In this document: positions 18,295 through 29,454 of the stretch, piece by piece
How positions within the stretch are numbered: the stretch's first letter is position 1
Layout: every line of letters starts with the position of its first letter
Source of the DNA: Paraflavisolibacter caeni
Lineage (GTDB): Bacteria; Bacteroidota; Bacteroidia; Chitinophagales; Chitinophagaceae
Reading direction: 5' to 3'
NCBI RefSeq assembly: GCF_025628885.1
Contig: NZ_JAOTIF010000008.1
Coordinates: 62,001 to 126,000 of the forward strand
Length of the DNA stretch: 64,000 nucleotides
The notes under the pieces: model-generated
What the model was told of the DNA's origin: nothing
The model's database searches: none
Seen by the model: only the letters and a program-made list of their open reading frames with translations
Position numbers and translations under genes: made by a program

Positions 18295-21200
18295 TTATTC
18301 GCTATCCTTCAGAAGCGCACTTCTGGTTTCTTTTATGGTCATAATCCCCCTCTCGGTTTCTTTTTTCACCCGGATCAAGGTGCCGTCATCATCGTATTCA
18401 TAAAAAGAAGCGTAATTGTTTTCATCCAGTTCAGCCATCAGACGCAGATTTACCGGATCATAAGCGTAGCTTTTCATATTACTGTTGAAAGGCTGCACCC
18501 TGATGTCATCCAGATATATTGTCCGACTCTGAGTGCCTTTGACACTTAAGTAAAGTTTCGTAGCATCTTCCGGAATGCTTACAACACTTTCATATCGTTG
18601 CCATCCTTCTATCCGCACACCGGTTTTTTCCAGCGACACAGTAGTGTTATTGCCTCTTGAATCAAAGCTCACCACAATGACATCCTTGAGTGCCGGTGCC
18701 GTATTACAATCTGTGCCTTCTATCTTCACCCAGGCACTTACAACCAGTTTGCTACCCTGAACAGGTGAGAACATCGGCCTAATGATATTCTGAGGTTTTG
18801 GATTATTAAGCTTGACACAGTAATATTTAATATTGCGAATGACCGATCCTACAGTATCTACAGTTGTCATAGAAGCAGGATAAAGAAAGTTCCTGGGTAC
18901 CACAGACTTGATCAAATCGCCTTCACGGGACCACGTAAATCGAACATATGCATTGCTACTGGTAAAATGTGAATAGCTGATTTGTATATCATACAATTTA
19001 GCGGCCTCTAATGAAATTTTGGGACCACCTGCTTCCACATTTGCATTCATCGCATTTACTACAACTACACCATTGATCTTTACCATCATGCCTCCATCTG
19101 AAACGCCATATAAAGTATAGTTGTCTGTATAGGGAACCTGTATTTTTCCAGTCCATGCAACATCATACATCAGATTACACATACCGGATACAGGAGCCGT
19201 ACTACCCCAGGCCATATTGATAGGCCCTTCCACCGTTGTTTGTGTTATTGTTTTGGTACCCGTCAAAATAATTTGTCCAAGTGAACATTTATTCACCGGG
19301 TAACCGTTATAAGTTCCAGTGAGACCTGTACCTTTACCAACAACAGTTTGCGTATAAACCGGCGTGGAGTCCACCCGTACAGATAAAGCTGTAGATACCT
19401 TCAAAGTTGTCGTATCTACAACAGGCATGGTTAACCTGGACTCTGAACCGGCCAGCACTTTCATACTATATTTCCCTGTATGGCTTTCTGCACTACTTTG
19501 CTCTACACCCTTGTTCCCTTTGATAAAGTCGAATTCTTTCGGACTGGAGCAACTTGCACAGTTATTTGTTCTATATGCATAGTCTTCAAATCCATCGTAG
19601 AGAGCTTCCCTATATTTGCTGTTTTGCGTAACTGCAACAGGAAGGGTCTGGTTATATCCATATAAACCTGAATTATAACGACCGAGCGGATCATAATTTT
19701 CCACTTCAAAACCTTTGCGATTGTAGAGAGACATGGCACTGTTCCATACCCATTTTACAGTATCTGTGGTGGCAGATAATCCAGTGCTTGAAAACTTCCA
19801 GTAAGGCTCAAAGATTTTCAACAATCCGTCGCGACGGATATCTGTTTGCGTGATGGCAGCATCGCTTTGCTCCCGGTCGTGATAATAGGTAAAGGCTCTA
19901 TCAGTTCGCCAGTTACCCAGCACACCCCAACGGTAAGGGTTTATGGAAGTATCATTGATGTTGAACCTGCAGACTTTCACACAAGTATCTTTGGGGATCT
20001 TTGCATTGATCCAGATGGTGGGGCCTGTTGCGCCTTTGTTACAAAGGAAATAATTACCATTCTGAAACTTGGCTTCCCTACACCAACCCTGATAGTTTTC
20101 ATTATTTCCGGCATAACATAAAAAGGCAATTCTGTCATATTTCAACGAACCAAAGGGCGGTTCGTTTTTTAACTGGAACAAAATCCCATTATTTCCATTA
20201 TTGACAATATCCTGCATCAGCTGTTTGATGCTTACCTGGACTGGAGATTTATAATCAACTTCCACAGCATTTGTATTGGTTCCAACGTAGTTGTCATAAT
20301 TGTTGCTATTTCCTGGAGCAACAGTCATTCTCTTAAAAAGAGAAGAATGATTGGCAGTCACATCTCGGTAGAACAACTTTTCGTTGTTCCAATCATTATT
20401 TCGCCTAACACAACTTCCAAAGACATTTCTATCAACACACTCCTGACTCCATAACGGAACCGGATTCCTCGGCTCTCTGCCATACACCTCAATATATGCG
20501 GAAGTAATCGTGCTGTTACCGGGTATATTCAAATCAAACTGAAGAAGGGCTTTTGTATTGTAAACATAGGTATGCCGGTCTGTTTGGGGTTTGATGACTT
20601 CTGTACCTGCGATCAATAAATTGGAATTGTTCGAAATAATATCAGAAGAAGAGTTGCCTGCCACATACCTTCTTTTAATCAATCGCACTGTTGGTTTAAT
20701 CGGAATCAAGGTATCTTTTGTAGTAGTATAACAACTGTCTTCCTGATACAAACTGTTTTCCACGGCCCATAAATCCTTGTAAGTAGCGGCTGACGCATTG
20801 AACACTTTGGTAGTACTATCAATAACGATTTTAAATTGGCCAGGGCTAATTTCCCGAACAGGATTAGCCATTGACACAATACTTCCGGCACTGGCATCCA
20901 GCATATTTCTTTTACCAGACCTGAGAATACGCATGTAATTCACTCTGCCAGTTAAAGGCCTTCCATTTTCATCAATAAAATAAATACCCTTTGCCCTTTC
21001 CTTTCCTTTTGCTGCGTCTAATGCCCAAATCTTTGAGGGCAACGGCAATGTAAATATTGGAGGAACCAACTGAAGGCAATTAAACGGGCTAATGAATTGT
21101 TTTACTCCTTTGAGTTGGATCTCATCGCCACTCTCGAAAAATTGCTCTGTCGGAAACTCTTGATTATTTGTGTAATACAGCTTTCCATTGATTAGATTCA

Positions 21201-24200
21201 AATTGCCAAAAACAGCATCAATATTTTTGTAGGCCATCCCCATACCGTTGTACGCCCAATGCGCCGGGTAACTGAAGTTGTAAACAGGATCATTGAATTC
21301 ATTGTTGGTCCTCGAAAGGATCACTTCACCTGTTTCTCCATCATACACCAGATTTTTGGTAGATACTACACTACCTTTATCAACTACCACAACACTATCC
21401 AGAATACCATAACGCTGTACCACTTTTACTGTAGCAGCCGACCGGAAACGAGTTTCCTCTCGTTGAGCAGGCCTCAAAAAGGAGGGGAACGGGATTACTG
21501 GTATAATCCCAAAACCAGGAATAAGGTCAATATTTGGTGAAACATTTTTTGAAGTGGAAAGGGAATATTGCTCCCGCATATCCATCATCACTTCCACATC
21601 CTTTCCTATGATACCATTTGGATTGATCAATCCATTAGCAGAATCAACTACCCATACATTATTATTTAAATGCTGTACCGTTGCCTGGTTATTGTCCACC
21701 TTATAATAGTTCCTGGTGTAATGTATTGGATGGACAGGATCATTTTCTGCATACACGGACTGGGCCTTTACGCGGCCGTTCATATCATTCAATTCAATTT
21801 TGAAACCCTGGCTAACGGTAAGAAAGCTTACTGAATTGATCTTTAGAAAACTGCTCAATTTTGGCCTGTATTTTCTTTTAGCTTCATCATCCAGTAAAGT
21901 ATGCGTCACAAGGGTAGGAAAATCTTTTGTGGTGAAGTACTCTGTTTCTTCCCAGCCATTTGCAGATTTAACTTTATCATTGATGGTTCTTATCCGAACC
22001 TTGCTGTAGCCTACAGAAGCGGAAGAAAAAAAACTTTCACCAATAGGATTTTCACTGAACATATAATTGACAGGTGCCATTGGCGCTATTTTCTCCGCGT
22101 AAGCGATGGGTGTCCGGAATGGGTTTTCTTCCCCACCAATCATAGGTTCGTAACTGGCCACCCCACTACTGATCAAACGTATCTGCCCTCCTTCCTTTAT
22201 AGTTGTGGTATAGGAATATTCTTGTCCATATACAGACTCTTTCATGCCAGCGGGAAAATTAGTCCGTTTGGTCATAGCATTCCAGTTATCAAAAATTTCA
22301 ATGCGCTTTACACGCAGGCCACCACCATACTTTTTATAAGTTGGTACGTTCAAGCGGATAAATGATTTGGATAACTCAGTTTCCCTGCACCAGCCCTTTT
22401 CCCTGGCTTCCGAGCCAAAACCATTAACTGAATTTTGTATTTCTACAAATGAAGAGGCCAGCATTTTAACAGCATCACCTAAATCAACTTTATCGCCCAG
22501 TTCGGAAGATGGATAAGCTTTGGATGGCAGGTTCAGGCGCAGGAATTGAATAGCGGCTCTTGCCAATGGACTTTCATTGCCTACCCTTTCCAATTTCAGC
22601 CAAAACATGCTGCTGCCGGTCATCAGACCATAATCTTTTACTTTAGCGTACACCGGTACAAATTCATACCCACTACCCCATTTGTCCTTAGGAACTTTGA
22701 CTGCCAGTTTGAAACCAATGTATTCATTGCCTTCAAGATATCTAGTGAACACATCATTTTTGCTTTCCAAAGGAATTTTCGATTTGATAAAGACAAAATC
22801 ATAATCATCCACAGGTTTCCCTTTTACCGGATAAAGGCTTGAAACAGGTGTGCCCGTTTCACTTTCACCAAAACCTGCGATTTCAGTAAACACTGTTGCT
22901 CTTTTCTCCTGTACATAACTATAATCGTCCGATTCGTATGTAACCTTCATCCGTCCGCCAGAAGGCAGCTGAATTTCATCCAGACTCCAACTTGCTGCAT
23001 AACGAGCTGTCGTTGCACTATCCTGATACACATATGGATAATCAGCATTGCTTAACCCTCCAGGGTTGAATTGAGGATCCTTATAGTTTCCCCAACGGTC
23101 GTAAGCTTTTACATTGTACTTTGGATTGTACAAATCAAGAGGTTTTTTATCTGCACCATCATGGTAATGAAAAACATAAGGGTTTTGCTTTCCTTTTTCA
23201 TTACCATTGTATGTAAACCATATAGACTGCAAGGTCAGTTTTCCATTGTTGGTATCACCAGCGACTCCTTTGCACAGTTCATAACTGTAGGCAAAATGCA
23301 CTGTTTTAACAGGCCGTGCATTCTTTCCGTTTTTTAGCAGATCCGACTTCACATAAAGTTCTATCCTATCAAGTTTTCGCAACCCTTTTGTATCATCCAG
23401 CCCACCATTTTCACCTTTAACAGAATACACATCTTTACGATCTGACGATGTCTTAAACAAGGCAATCATAGTTTTGGACTCAACAGAATGCCAGTACCAC
23501 ACTTCTTTCTTTCCGAATATATAAGTGCCCTTATCGTCGCGGTTATATGATTTTAGCCCTTCATTATAATTAGCTCTATCACTTTGATAAGGTGTCCGCC
23601 ATTGGTAAGGATTTGCTTTTCCATATACTTTGGTATAATTGAATTTTACAGCGTCCCCCAAATCATCTTCTGTAATGCCATCACCCTTGATATCCACGTA
23701 ATCAGGGGAGACAATACCAGTCAGTAAAAAAGAATGAGCATAGGCAGGAATAATCTCTTTTGAAAAGTAACCATCCTTACCTTCCGGATTATTAACATTG
23801 TTCTCTGTCCCTGGCGTATATTTTACCAACCCAGCTGCCAAGTTTTGAGGTTCTTCTTCTTTCTTTACTGCAAAAGTTGCATCTACCTGTTCCAGGTTAT
23901 AAGCAGGAAGTCCATAAACATAGCGTCTCCCATCACCATTGAGAACATCGATTTCAGAAAGGTGATGAGGCTTTCTGTTTTCATCTATCCTTGGCTCAGA
24001 AGCAACGATATCCTTACAATCGCCAACAGGTATTGCATTTTCCTGGTATGATTGTATCAGCTTATCTAAGCCAAATTGACTGGCCTCTTCTGCATTTAAA
24101 TAAGAAATCACCTGGCTCCTTTTGTCCCTTTGCTTTTTAACAATGGGATCCTTGACTTCAATTTCCCGAACAGGATTGAGGCCATTGTATACCAGTAATT

Positions 24201-25869
24201 TATCAGTTGCGGTTATGCCTTTTTTTGTTCCATCCAGTTTTACCCTTATCAAAGAATCATCACCGATCGATTGATAATATGCAACTGTATTGCTTGTCTT
24301 TTCACCCGGATTCCGAAAATAAACAGGCTGGAAGGTGGTGTCTCTACTTTGAAAGCCTATTCTTGAAATCATTCCATTTTGTCCTGTCCATGGAGTATTT
24401 TGGGAATAAACAGAGGAGTTAATGATTTCAACACCTGTATGCAATATGCCTCCGCCGCCCAGATCAACTGAGCCTGTTCCACCAGTGCTTTTTGTGCGCA
24501 TCAGATGATCATGTACATAACCCGCATCACCCCTGTAGGGCCGGAACATTCCACCCGTACCTTCACCACTGATCGAGTAGATATCGTATGTATATTGAGG
24601 AATGGCAATGTGCGGTGTAGACTTTTCATTGAACTGAAGCTCCTTTTCACGGTTAAAATCCAGCAGTGCCCTCTTGTTATTTCCTTTATCGGAAAAATAT
24701 AAATAACCGTAAGCTGGCAATTTCTGCTTTTGATCAACAGGATCGATATATTGTTTGCTTACATAACCAGTAAAGTTCAAACTGGGATGCACCAAATAAA
24801 CTTCTCCACCACCTTTAAGGGTAAATGAATAATTATAACTGGTGTAGGGCATGGAAATAGATGGGGTGTAAGAAGGAATAGCAAAAGACATCCCCACCAG
24901 GTCCCATGAACTGGAATTCTGATAACCATTCCTTTGCTGGCTTTGGGTTGTGTATTTATTAGTTCTATACTCTGCTGACAGTTGCAGTGAAGATATACCT
25001 GCTCTTGAGTTGTAATTTGATCCGATAGAAACTCTTCCGGTTTGGTTATTTGATTCCTGATCCAATCTAAACCCAATACTTCCACCGATATTGAGACCAC
25101 TTTGCGAATTGTTGCTTATGGACAAAGAGCCTGTGAGCGGACCATAAGCATTTTTACCGCTGTTGATACTGGCACCGATACCATAATCCAATCCCCAACC
25201 ATTGTAATTGTTGTGAAAAATGCCAGTATTTGCATTCAAACCTATCGGTGTGCCTTTTACCTCTGCACCTCCAGCCACGCTTACACCCACAGTCTTATTT
25301 TCCTTGATGTTTTGCGTTTTGGTAATGCTGTCCTTTCCATTAAAATCATCTGGTAACCCCCTCATGTTTCTATTGATGGTTCCGGGATTGATATTCCATC
25401 CCAGACCTACCCAGCTTGCATCCTGATCCATTGATATTCCACTGCTGAAATGAATGTTGATTGGATAGCCACCCACATCCATTAGAGGTATATTATAGGA
25501 AAAATCTCCCGTAAATAAGTCAACCAGATTGTTGGAATTGACACTTTGGAAGCTTTGCATTTCAGGTTGGCCTGGGCCACCAATACTGGTATGGTTTGGC
25601 TGTTCTACTGGCTTTTCGAGATGAATAGCAGTCTCATGGTTCCAATCATTTTTTCCATTCAATATTCCCTTCTGCCCGATGTACTTTTTTGTGAGAGCGG
25701 GAATGCGGAATGATGCATCTAAAGGAGTTGATGGATATGATTTAAGTCTACAAATTGAGTTTTGTGGTGTCATTGCCGACGCAATGGAAGGCAGCACTAA
25801 TTCGAAATAAAGCACAAAGAATAATAAGCCAGCGATCTTACGATGCTGCCCGGCAAAGAACTGAATCAT
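18295..25869 (-). CDS. 2524-aa SpvB/Rhs-like exported shell protein with PA14 and DNRLRE-like domains
   Basis: The N-terminus has a Sec signal (IAGLLFFVLYFELVLPSIASA). Residues ~100-170 show NNLVDLFTGDFSYNIPLMDV and WVGLGWNINPGTINRNMRGL, the start of the SpvB/Rhs-type beta shell found in Bacteroidota. A long YD-like shell follows. A DNRLRE-like region appears near KALLQFDLNIPGNSTITSAY (~residue 1770). A PA14-like region follows (~2190-2320; YTLYGVSDGGMMVKINGVVV). Then comes a carbohydrate-binding-like segment (GWQRYESVVSIP), and the end is YDPVNLRLMAELDENNYASF. There is no variable toxin tip. With the adjacent Rhs protein it resembles the TcB/TcC idea of two shell halves, but both carry Sec signals here. 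Confidence 0.82.
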   Translation of the reverse strand: MIQFFAGQHRKIAGLLFFVLYFELVLPSIASAMTPQNSICRLKSYPSTPLDASFRIPALTKKYIGQKGILNGKNDWNHETAIHLEKPVEQPNHTSIGGPGQPEMQSFQSVNSNNLVDLFTGDFSYNIPLMDVGGYPINIHFSSGISMDQDASWVGLGWNINPGTINRNMRGLPDDFNGKDSITKTQNIKENKTVGVSVAGGAEVKGTPIGLNANTGIFHNNYNGWGLDYGIGASINSGKNAYGPLTGSLSISNNSQSGLNIGGSIGFRLDQESNNQTGRVSIGSNYNSRAGISSLQLSAEYRTNKYTTQSQQRNGYQNSSSWDLVGMSFAIPSYTPSISMPYTSYNYSFTLKGGGEVYLVHPSLNFTGYVSKQYIDPVDQKQKLPAYGYLYFSDKGNNKRALLDFNREKELQFNEKSTPHIAIPQYTYDIYSISGEGTGGMFRPYRGDAGYVHDHLMRTKSTGGTGSVDLGGGGILHTGVEIINSSVYSQNTPWTGQNGMISRIGFQSRDTTFQPVYFRNPGEKTSNTVAYYQSIGDDSLIRVKLDGTKKGITATDKLLVYNGLNPVREIEVKDPIVKKQRDKRSQVISYLNAEEASQFGLDKLIQSYQENAIPVGDCKDIVASEPRIDENRKPHHLSEIDVLNGDGRRYVYGLPAYNLEQVDATFAVKKEEEPQNLAAGLVKYTPGTENNVNNPEGKDGYFSKEIIPAYAHSFLLTGIVSPDYVDIKGDGITEDDLGDAVKFNYTKVYGKANPYQWRTPYQSDRANYNEGLKSYNRDDKGTYIFGKKEVWYWHSVESKTMIALFKTSSDRKDVYSVKGENGGLDDTKGLRKLDRIELYVKSDLLKNGKNARPVKTVHFAYSYELCKGVAGDTNNGKLTLQSIWFTYNGNEKGKQNPYVFHYHDGADKKPLDLYNPKYNVKAYDRWGNYKDPQFNPGGLSNADYPYVYQDSATTARYAASWSLDEIQLPSGGRMKVTYESDDYSYVQEKRATVFTEIAGFGESETGTPVSSLYPVKGKPVDDYDFVFIKSKIPLESKNDVFTRYLEGNEYIGFKLAVKVPKDKWGSGYEFVPVYAKVKDYGLMTGSSMFWLKLERVGNESPLARAAIQFLRLNLPSKAYPSSELGDKVDLGDAVKMLASSFVEIQNSVNGFGSEAREKGWCRETELSKSFIRLNVPTYKKYGGGLRVKRIEIFDNWNAMTKRTNFPAGMKESVYGQEYSYTTTIKEGGQIRLISSGVASYEPMIGGEENPFRTPIAYAEKIAPMAPVNYMFSENPIGESFFSSASVGYSKVRIRTINDKVKSANGWEETEYFTTKDFPTLVTHTLLDDEAKRKYRPKLSSFLKINSVSFLTVSQGFKIELNDMNGRVKAQSVYAENDPVHPIHYTRNYYKVDNNQATVQHLNNNVWVVDSANGLINPNGIIGKDVEVMMDMREQYSLSTSKNVSPNIDLIPGFGIIPVIPFPSFLRPAQREETRFRSAATVKVVQRYGILDSVVVVDKGSVVSTKNLVYDGETGEVILSRTNNEFNDPVYNFSYPAHWAYNGMGMAYKNIDAVFGNLNLINGKLYYTNNQEFPTEQFFESGDEIQLKGVKQFISPFNCLQLVPPIFTLPLPSKIWALDAAKGKERAKGIYFIDENGRPLTGRVNYMRILRSGKRNMLDASAGSIVSMANPVREISPGQFKIVIDSTTKVFNASAATYKDLWAVENSLYQEDSCYTTTKDTLIPIKPTVRLIKRRYVAGNSSSDIISNNSNLLIAGTEVIKPQTDRHTYVYNTKALLQFDLNIPGNSTITSAYIEVYGREPRNPVPLWSQECVDRNVFGSCVRRNNDWNNEKLFYRDVTANHSSLFKRMTVAPGNSNNYDNYVGTNTNAVEVDYKSPVQVSIKQLMQDIVNNGNNGILFQLKNEPPFGSLKYDRIAFLCYAGNNENYQGWCREAKFQNGNYFLCNKGATGPTIWINAKIPKDTCVKVCRFNINDTSINPYRWGVLGNWRTDRAFTYYHDREQSDAAITQTDIRRDGLLKIFEPYWKFSSTGLSATTDTVKWVWNSAMSLYNRKGFEVENYDPLGRYNSGLYGYNQTLPVAVTQNSKYREALYDGFEDYAYRTNNCASCSSPKEFDFIKGNKGVEQSSAESHTGKYSMKVLAGSESRLTMPVVDTTTLKVSTALSVRVDSTPVYTQTVVGKGTGLTGTYNGYPVNKCSLGQIILTGTKTITQTTVEGPINMAWGSTAPVSGMCNLMYDVAWTGKIQVPYTDNYTLYGVSDGGMMVKINGVVVVNAMNANVEAGGPKISLEAAKLYDIQISYSHFTSSNAYVRFTWSREGDLIKSVVPRNFLYPASMTTVDTVGSVIRNIKYYCVKLNNPKPQNIIRPMFSPVQGSKLVVSAWVKIEGTDCNTAPALKDVIVVSFDSRGNNTTVSLEKTGVRIEGWQRYESVVSIPEDATKLYLSVKGTQSRTIYLDDIRVQPFNSNMKSYAYDPVNLRLMAELDENNYASFYEYDDDGTLIRVKKETERGIMTIKETRSALLKDSE

Positions 25870-25938
25870 AATTTTTCAAAGGGTTTAGATTGATATGATG
25901 GCTTAGTTTTGGTTTAGTCGCAATTCTGCAATATGTAT

Positions 25939-27051
25939 TTATTCCTCTGGCTTACGATATTCAAATCGCAAATGCCAAATTTCATTTCGTGAATTTTTTA
26001 TTTCAAGTAAATAGAGGTGTTTGTCTATGAATTCATAATGATCACGCACGTTGAACTTAACAAGGTTTTGACCTTTTATTAAGGGTATCGAATCGATATC
26101 AAAAGAAAAGGGTCGTTGCCTAGTTGACGTCAAATCAAGACATGAGATATGCCATACGCTATCTTCTGAATCATTAAAGTAATCGAACCTGATCTCGCCA
26201 AAAAAGAGCGCAAAACCGCCCTCAACATTTTTCTCCAGTTTTGCGTATGGCAAGTTCCTCTGTAAATTATCAACCATTCTTGATTGCTTCATATTGAATT
26301 GCCAGGTTTCACTTTGTGCAACCTGAACGCTATTATTTTTTGCAGTGACCCTCCAGGCATATTGCTTGTCAGCTTGCAGGGCTGGAGCTGAAGAGGGATA
26401 TAATAAGTTGGTTGCAGGAATACTTTGCCGGATGAAAACAGGAAGGTTCTTTTGTATCGCATCCTCTGCTGTTTGACTGGCAAATATTTCAACTAGCTGT
26501 AAATCATATGTAAGGTTGGTAAAAAGACTTACCGGCGCGGGTGGCAGCCAGCTCAATTGGGGGCAGCTTACTTCAATTGCTGCCTGATCATATGGATATA
26601 TCAATTGAGGAGGGCTTATCGGTTCAACCGTTATTTCCTGGCATTCTTCAGCAATATTCTCAACATCCTCCGGAAGGTGCCTTAAAAACCTGTAACAAAC
26701 CTCAAAGTTGCCAACTGGCAACAAACCACTTGGTGTTTGATCAATATTATATGCAGCACTCAGGATATTATATTGAATAGGCGCAAATGATGAAGCATTC
26801 AATTGCTTAGTTCCGGACGGTAGCGTCAAAGGCTCGGTCACTGCACTTAGAACGGGTCTGCCAGCTGAGACATCTGACATGATCACTTCAATATGAAAAG
26901 TAAGGTTGGTATTATTAATGTTGGAGACTGCCATGTTCCACAATTGACTTTTTTGGACCATTCCTACTGGTGCTGTCTGCAGGTTGATCAATAATTGTGC
27001 TTCACAACAAAGACTAACAAGCAACGAACTTAAGATCATTAATTTCTTCAT
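25939..27051 (-). CDS. Exported Fn3-like protein of unknown function
   Basis: A 370-aa protein with a Sec signal (LMILSSLLVSLCCEAQ). The mid part has PPQLIYPYDQAAIEVSCPQL, YDLQLVEI and YAWRVTAKN, the usual look of an Fn3-like sandwich in Bacteroidota exported proteins. The N-terminal third (LINLQTAPVGMVQKSQLWNM) resembles another beta domain. It is 12 bp downstream of the barrel-like gene and 69 bp upstream of the shell gene, so it is probably part of the same export or anchoring unit. No catalytic motif was seen. Confidence 0.7.
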   Translation of the reverse strand: MKKLMILSSLLVSLCCEAQLLINLQTAPVGMVQKSQLWNMAVSNINNTNLTFHIEVIMSDVSAGRPVLSAVTEPLTLPSGTKQLNASSFAPIQYNILSAAYNIDQTPSGLLPVGNFEVCYRFLRHLPEDVENIAEECQEITVEPISPPQLIYPYDQAAIEVSCPQLSWLPPAPVSLFTNLTYDLQLVEIFASQTAEDAIQKNLPVFIRQSIPATNLLYPSSAPALQADKQYAWRVTAKNNSVQVAQSETWQFNMKQSRMVDNLQRNLPYAKLEKNVEGGFALFFGEIRFDYFNDSEDSVWHISCLDLTSTRQRPFSFDIDSIPLIKGQNLVKFNVRDHYEFIDKHLYLLEIKNSRNEIWHLRFEYRKPEE

Positions 27052-27063
27052 TGTTTCATTTTA

Positions 27064-29319
27064 TTATTTGAAATACCTTGTGAATCCGATGCTATAAAAC
27101 TCATTTTTTCTCAAGGTTTGATTCCATGCCGGCAAATAGCCTTTTTCCAGCAATAAATTAAGAGCTCCGACTTTAGGAATATCTATTTGAGTATTAGCAT
27201 AAAATCCAATCTTTGTAAAATTTCGGTTTAAATTATTAACCTTAACTCCGAATCCTAATGCATCCTGCTTCCTTACTTTGGTAGCAACTCCGGCATCGAC
27301 AACATTCAATGTATTGATCCCATTAGCAGTACGAGCTATACTTAAATTAGCAGTATGAGATGCGAACAGAAAACTTTGATTGAAGTAATAATTTGTTGAA
27401 TTAAAGTATACAAACCCACTATCTTGAACATCGTTGTAAAATCGGTTGAACATCAATATGGAAGAACCCTTAGCTGCTCCTAATTGATACTGGTGTTTCA
27501 CAGTCATATTGAAGATCTGATATCTATTTTCTACAACCAGACTGTCCACTACCGCATATTGAGAAGACGGTAAATAACCAACAGAGATTCCAGGCCAACG
27601 ACGTTTTTGAAAACTTAATACGACACTTTTGAAAACAGTATTAGCGCTATATTTTTGTTGTATATATGGATTGCAGAAATCATTTTTTCTTATAGAAGCC
27701 TGCAAGTGAACGTTCTTTCGATATAGATACTGGTCAAGCCCTATATTCCAGCTAATTGATGCTGCGTTAGAATGATAGTATGTGAACGCCTGGTAATTGA
27801 TTCCACGCTGCTCATAATTTGCGTACACTTTTGAACGGGTTTTTGGGAAATTAGACTGCAACTGAATTGAATAAGCTCTGTCTTTCTTATCTTTCAAATC
27901 GAAAGCTCCCCTTTCTTTTTGAGCTGTAGAAGCTGTCATTTCAGGCACAGCTGACTGCGCCACTTCGAATCTAAAAAGGTGATTTCTTCCAACGATCTTT
28001 TGAAGTTCTGCACTGAATCCATATATACCTACTGCCCTGGAATTATTAGGTGAAGGCAGCTGTTTCTTTCCTTTAAGCATTGTAAGTATGATATGAGTGC
28101 CTTTGATCTCTCCATAACCTAGCCTTGCAGAGATTAATGATTGAGGAACACGTTTCGCTTTATTATAAACAAAGTCTCTTACTCTTAAATCAATAGCACC
28201 AGCTACAACCGCCGCATATAATTGATGATAATTATATTCATAATGTACACCACGGACATTTGTATTCCTTAATGTAAGATTACTGAAATTGGGTAATGTT
28301 CTGCCAATAGCTAAAGATTGAACTCCTCTTGATGCATTAGCAATCTGCTTGATAAAACTTTTTGATATGCCATGCTTTTGAGCAATCCTGTCAATTTCTT
28401 CCTGAGCTCGTAAATCATTAAGATCTCCATTCAGCAACAGTTGTAGATTTCTTACCTCTTTTTGATTATTTATGTATACCTGAAATAAAGAGTCATATAA
28501 CTTTTTATAATGATCATTTTCTTCTTCAACTCTATTATAATTAATAACAAAAGCCTTAGCCTTATTCAATGCAGAATCTGTCTTATCATTTATAGCACAA
28601 AAAGTACTAGCATTGATCATCAACTCCTTAGACTCAACAAGCTCCCTTATAACTGATGAATCATTTAGCCAGTGCGTATATTTTGAGAGTCTATATTCGG
28701 TCACATTAAGGGCAGGTTTGATGTAAGGATTCTTCAATTGTTCTAACAACTGCTTATAGTATCTACGCACATTATCAGCACGCAAACGCTGAAATTCAGA
28801 TTCATTATACTCTATTCGAAAGTCCCGATAATCTCTGAAGAGTGAAGAATTGCTCTCTCTCTGAAAATAAGTGAGCCGGAAAGGAATTTTTTGCGCTACT
28901 GTTACATTTACCTCAATGTTGAGCATGTGTTGAGAGATATCACGCTCGATAAATGGCGTGTCAACTCCTGAACGATAGTTCCAACTATAATTTATGCTTC
29001 CTCCGTTAAACTGCAGGGTTGATTTTGAAAATTGATTAGAAAAATGACTTGCTATTTTATATTGATTACTGTAATAATGAGACGTATCCTTTGCTAATAG
29101 GGGAAAACTATTTACCCTTTTCATGAATACAGAATCATAAGTTGCAAACTGTCCTTTAAATAGTTGAAGATGGTAAATAGAGTCTAATAAGTGCAGGCAA
29201 AAAACCGAATCAGAACTATTCTTACCAAAAGCTGGAATATACTGCGCTTTTATTGGCAATGAAAAGTATAAAAGTAGAAACAATAACAAAAACAGACATG
29301 GCCGTCTGATTGTTTTCAT
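27064..29319 (-). CDS. 751-aa exported protein, likely outer-membrane beta-barrel
   Basis: A Sec signal (PCLFLLLFLLLYFSLPIKAQ) precedes a ~300-residue helical-looking part with long charged stretches (residues ~180-320). The second half is strands with alternating aromatic residues (GIYGFSAELQKIV, SISWNIGLDQYLY, GLGVKVNNL-like) and ends in FYSIGFTRYFK. The terminal aromatic residue and strand pattern are those of a barrel inserted by BAM. I recognise no named family. Sitting between an OmpA-type protein and the Rhs-like shells, it is the best candidate for an outer-membrane pore or anchor of this locus. Confidence 0.7.
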   Translation of the reverse strand: MKTIRRPCLFLLLFLLLYFSLPIKAQYIPAFGKNSSDSVFCLHLLDSIYHLQLFKGQFATYDSVFMKRVNSFPLLAKDTSHYYSNQYKIASHFSNQFSKSTLQFNGGSINYSWNYRSGVDTPFIERDISQHMLNIEVNVTVAQKIPFRLTYFQRESNSSLFRDYRDFRIEYNESEFQRLRADNVRRYYKQLLEQLKNPYIKPALNVTEYRLSKYTHWLNDSSVIRELVESKELMINASTFCAINDKTDSALNKAKAFVINYNRVEEENDHYKKLYDSLFQVYINNQKEVRNLQLLLNGDLNDLRAQEEIDRIAQKHGISKSFIKQIANASRGVQSLAIGRTLPNFSNLTLRNTNVRGVHYEYNYHQLYAAVVAGAIDLRVRDFVYNKAKRVPQSLISARLGYGEIKGTHIILTMLKGKKQLPSPNNSRAVGIYGFSAELQKIVGRNHLFRFEVAQSAVPEMTASTAQKERGAFDLKDKKDRAYSIQLQSNFPKTRSKVYANYEQRGINYQAFTYYHSNAASISWNIGLDQYLYRKNVHLQASIRKNDFCNPYIQQKYSANTVFKSVVLSFQKRRWPGISVGYLPSSQYAVVDSLVVENRYQIFNMTVKHQYQLGAAKGSSILMFNRFYNDVQDSGFVYFNSTNYYFNQSFLFASHTANLSIARTANGINTLNVVDAGVATKVRKQDALGFGVKVNNLNRNFTKIGFYANTQIDIPKVGALNLLLEKGYLPAWNQTLRKNEFYSIGFTRYFK

Positions 29320-29454
29320 AGTTCAGGAATTAGTTTCGGTTGTGCTATTACGTTAGCAAAATAACACATCTTAGCATATACTGCCAAGTAAATTATTTTT
29401 TTTCTTGTTTTTTTTAAATACTGCTAGCTTGCTACAAAGACAGATACATCCTTT

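Noticed and set aside
8866-25869. Possible single split gene between the 2524-aa and 2876-aa proteins
   Set aside because: Each has its own signal peptide and a separate 239-aa gene lies between them, so they are two genes.
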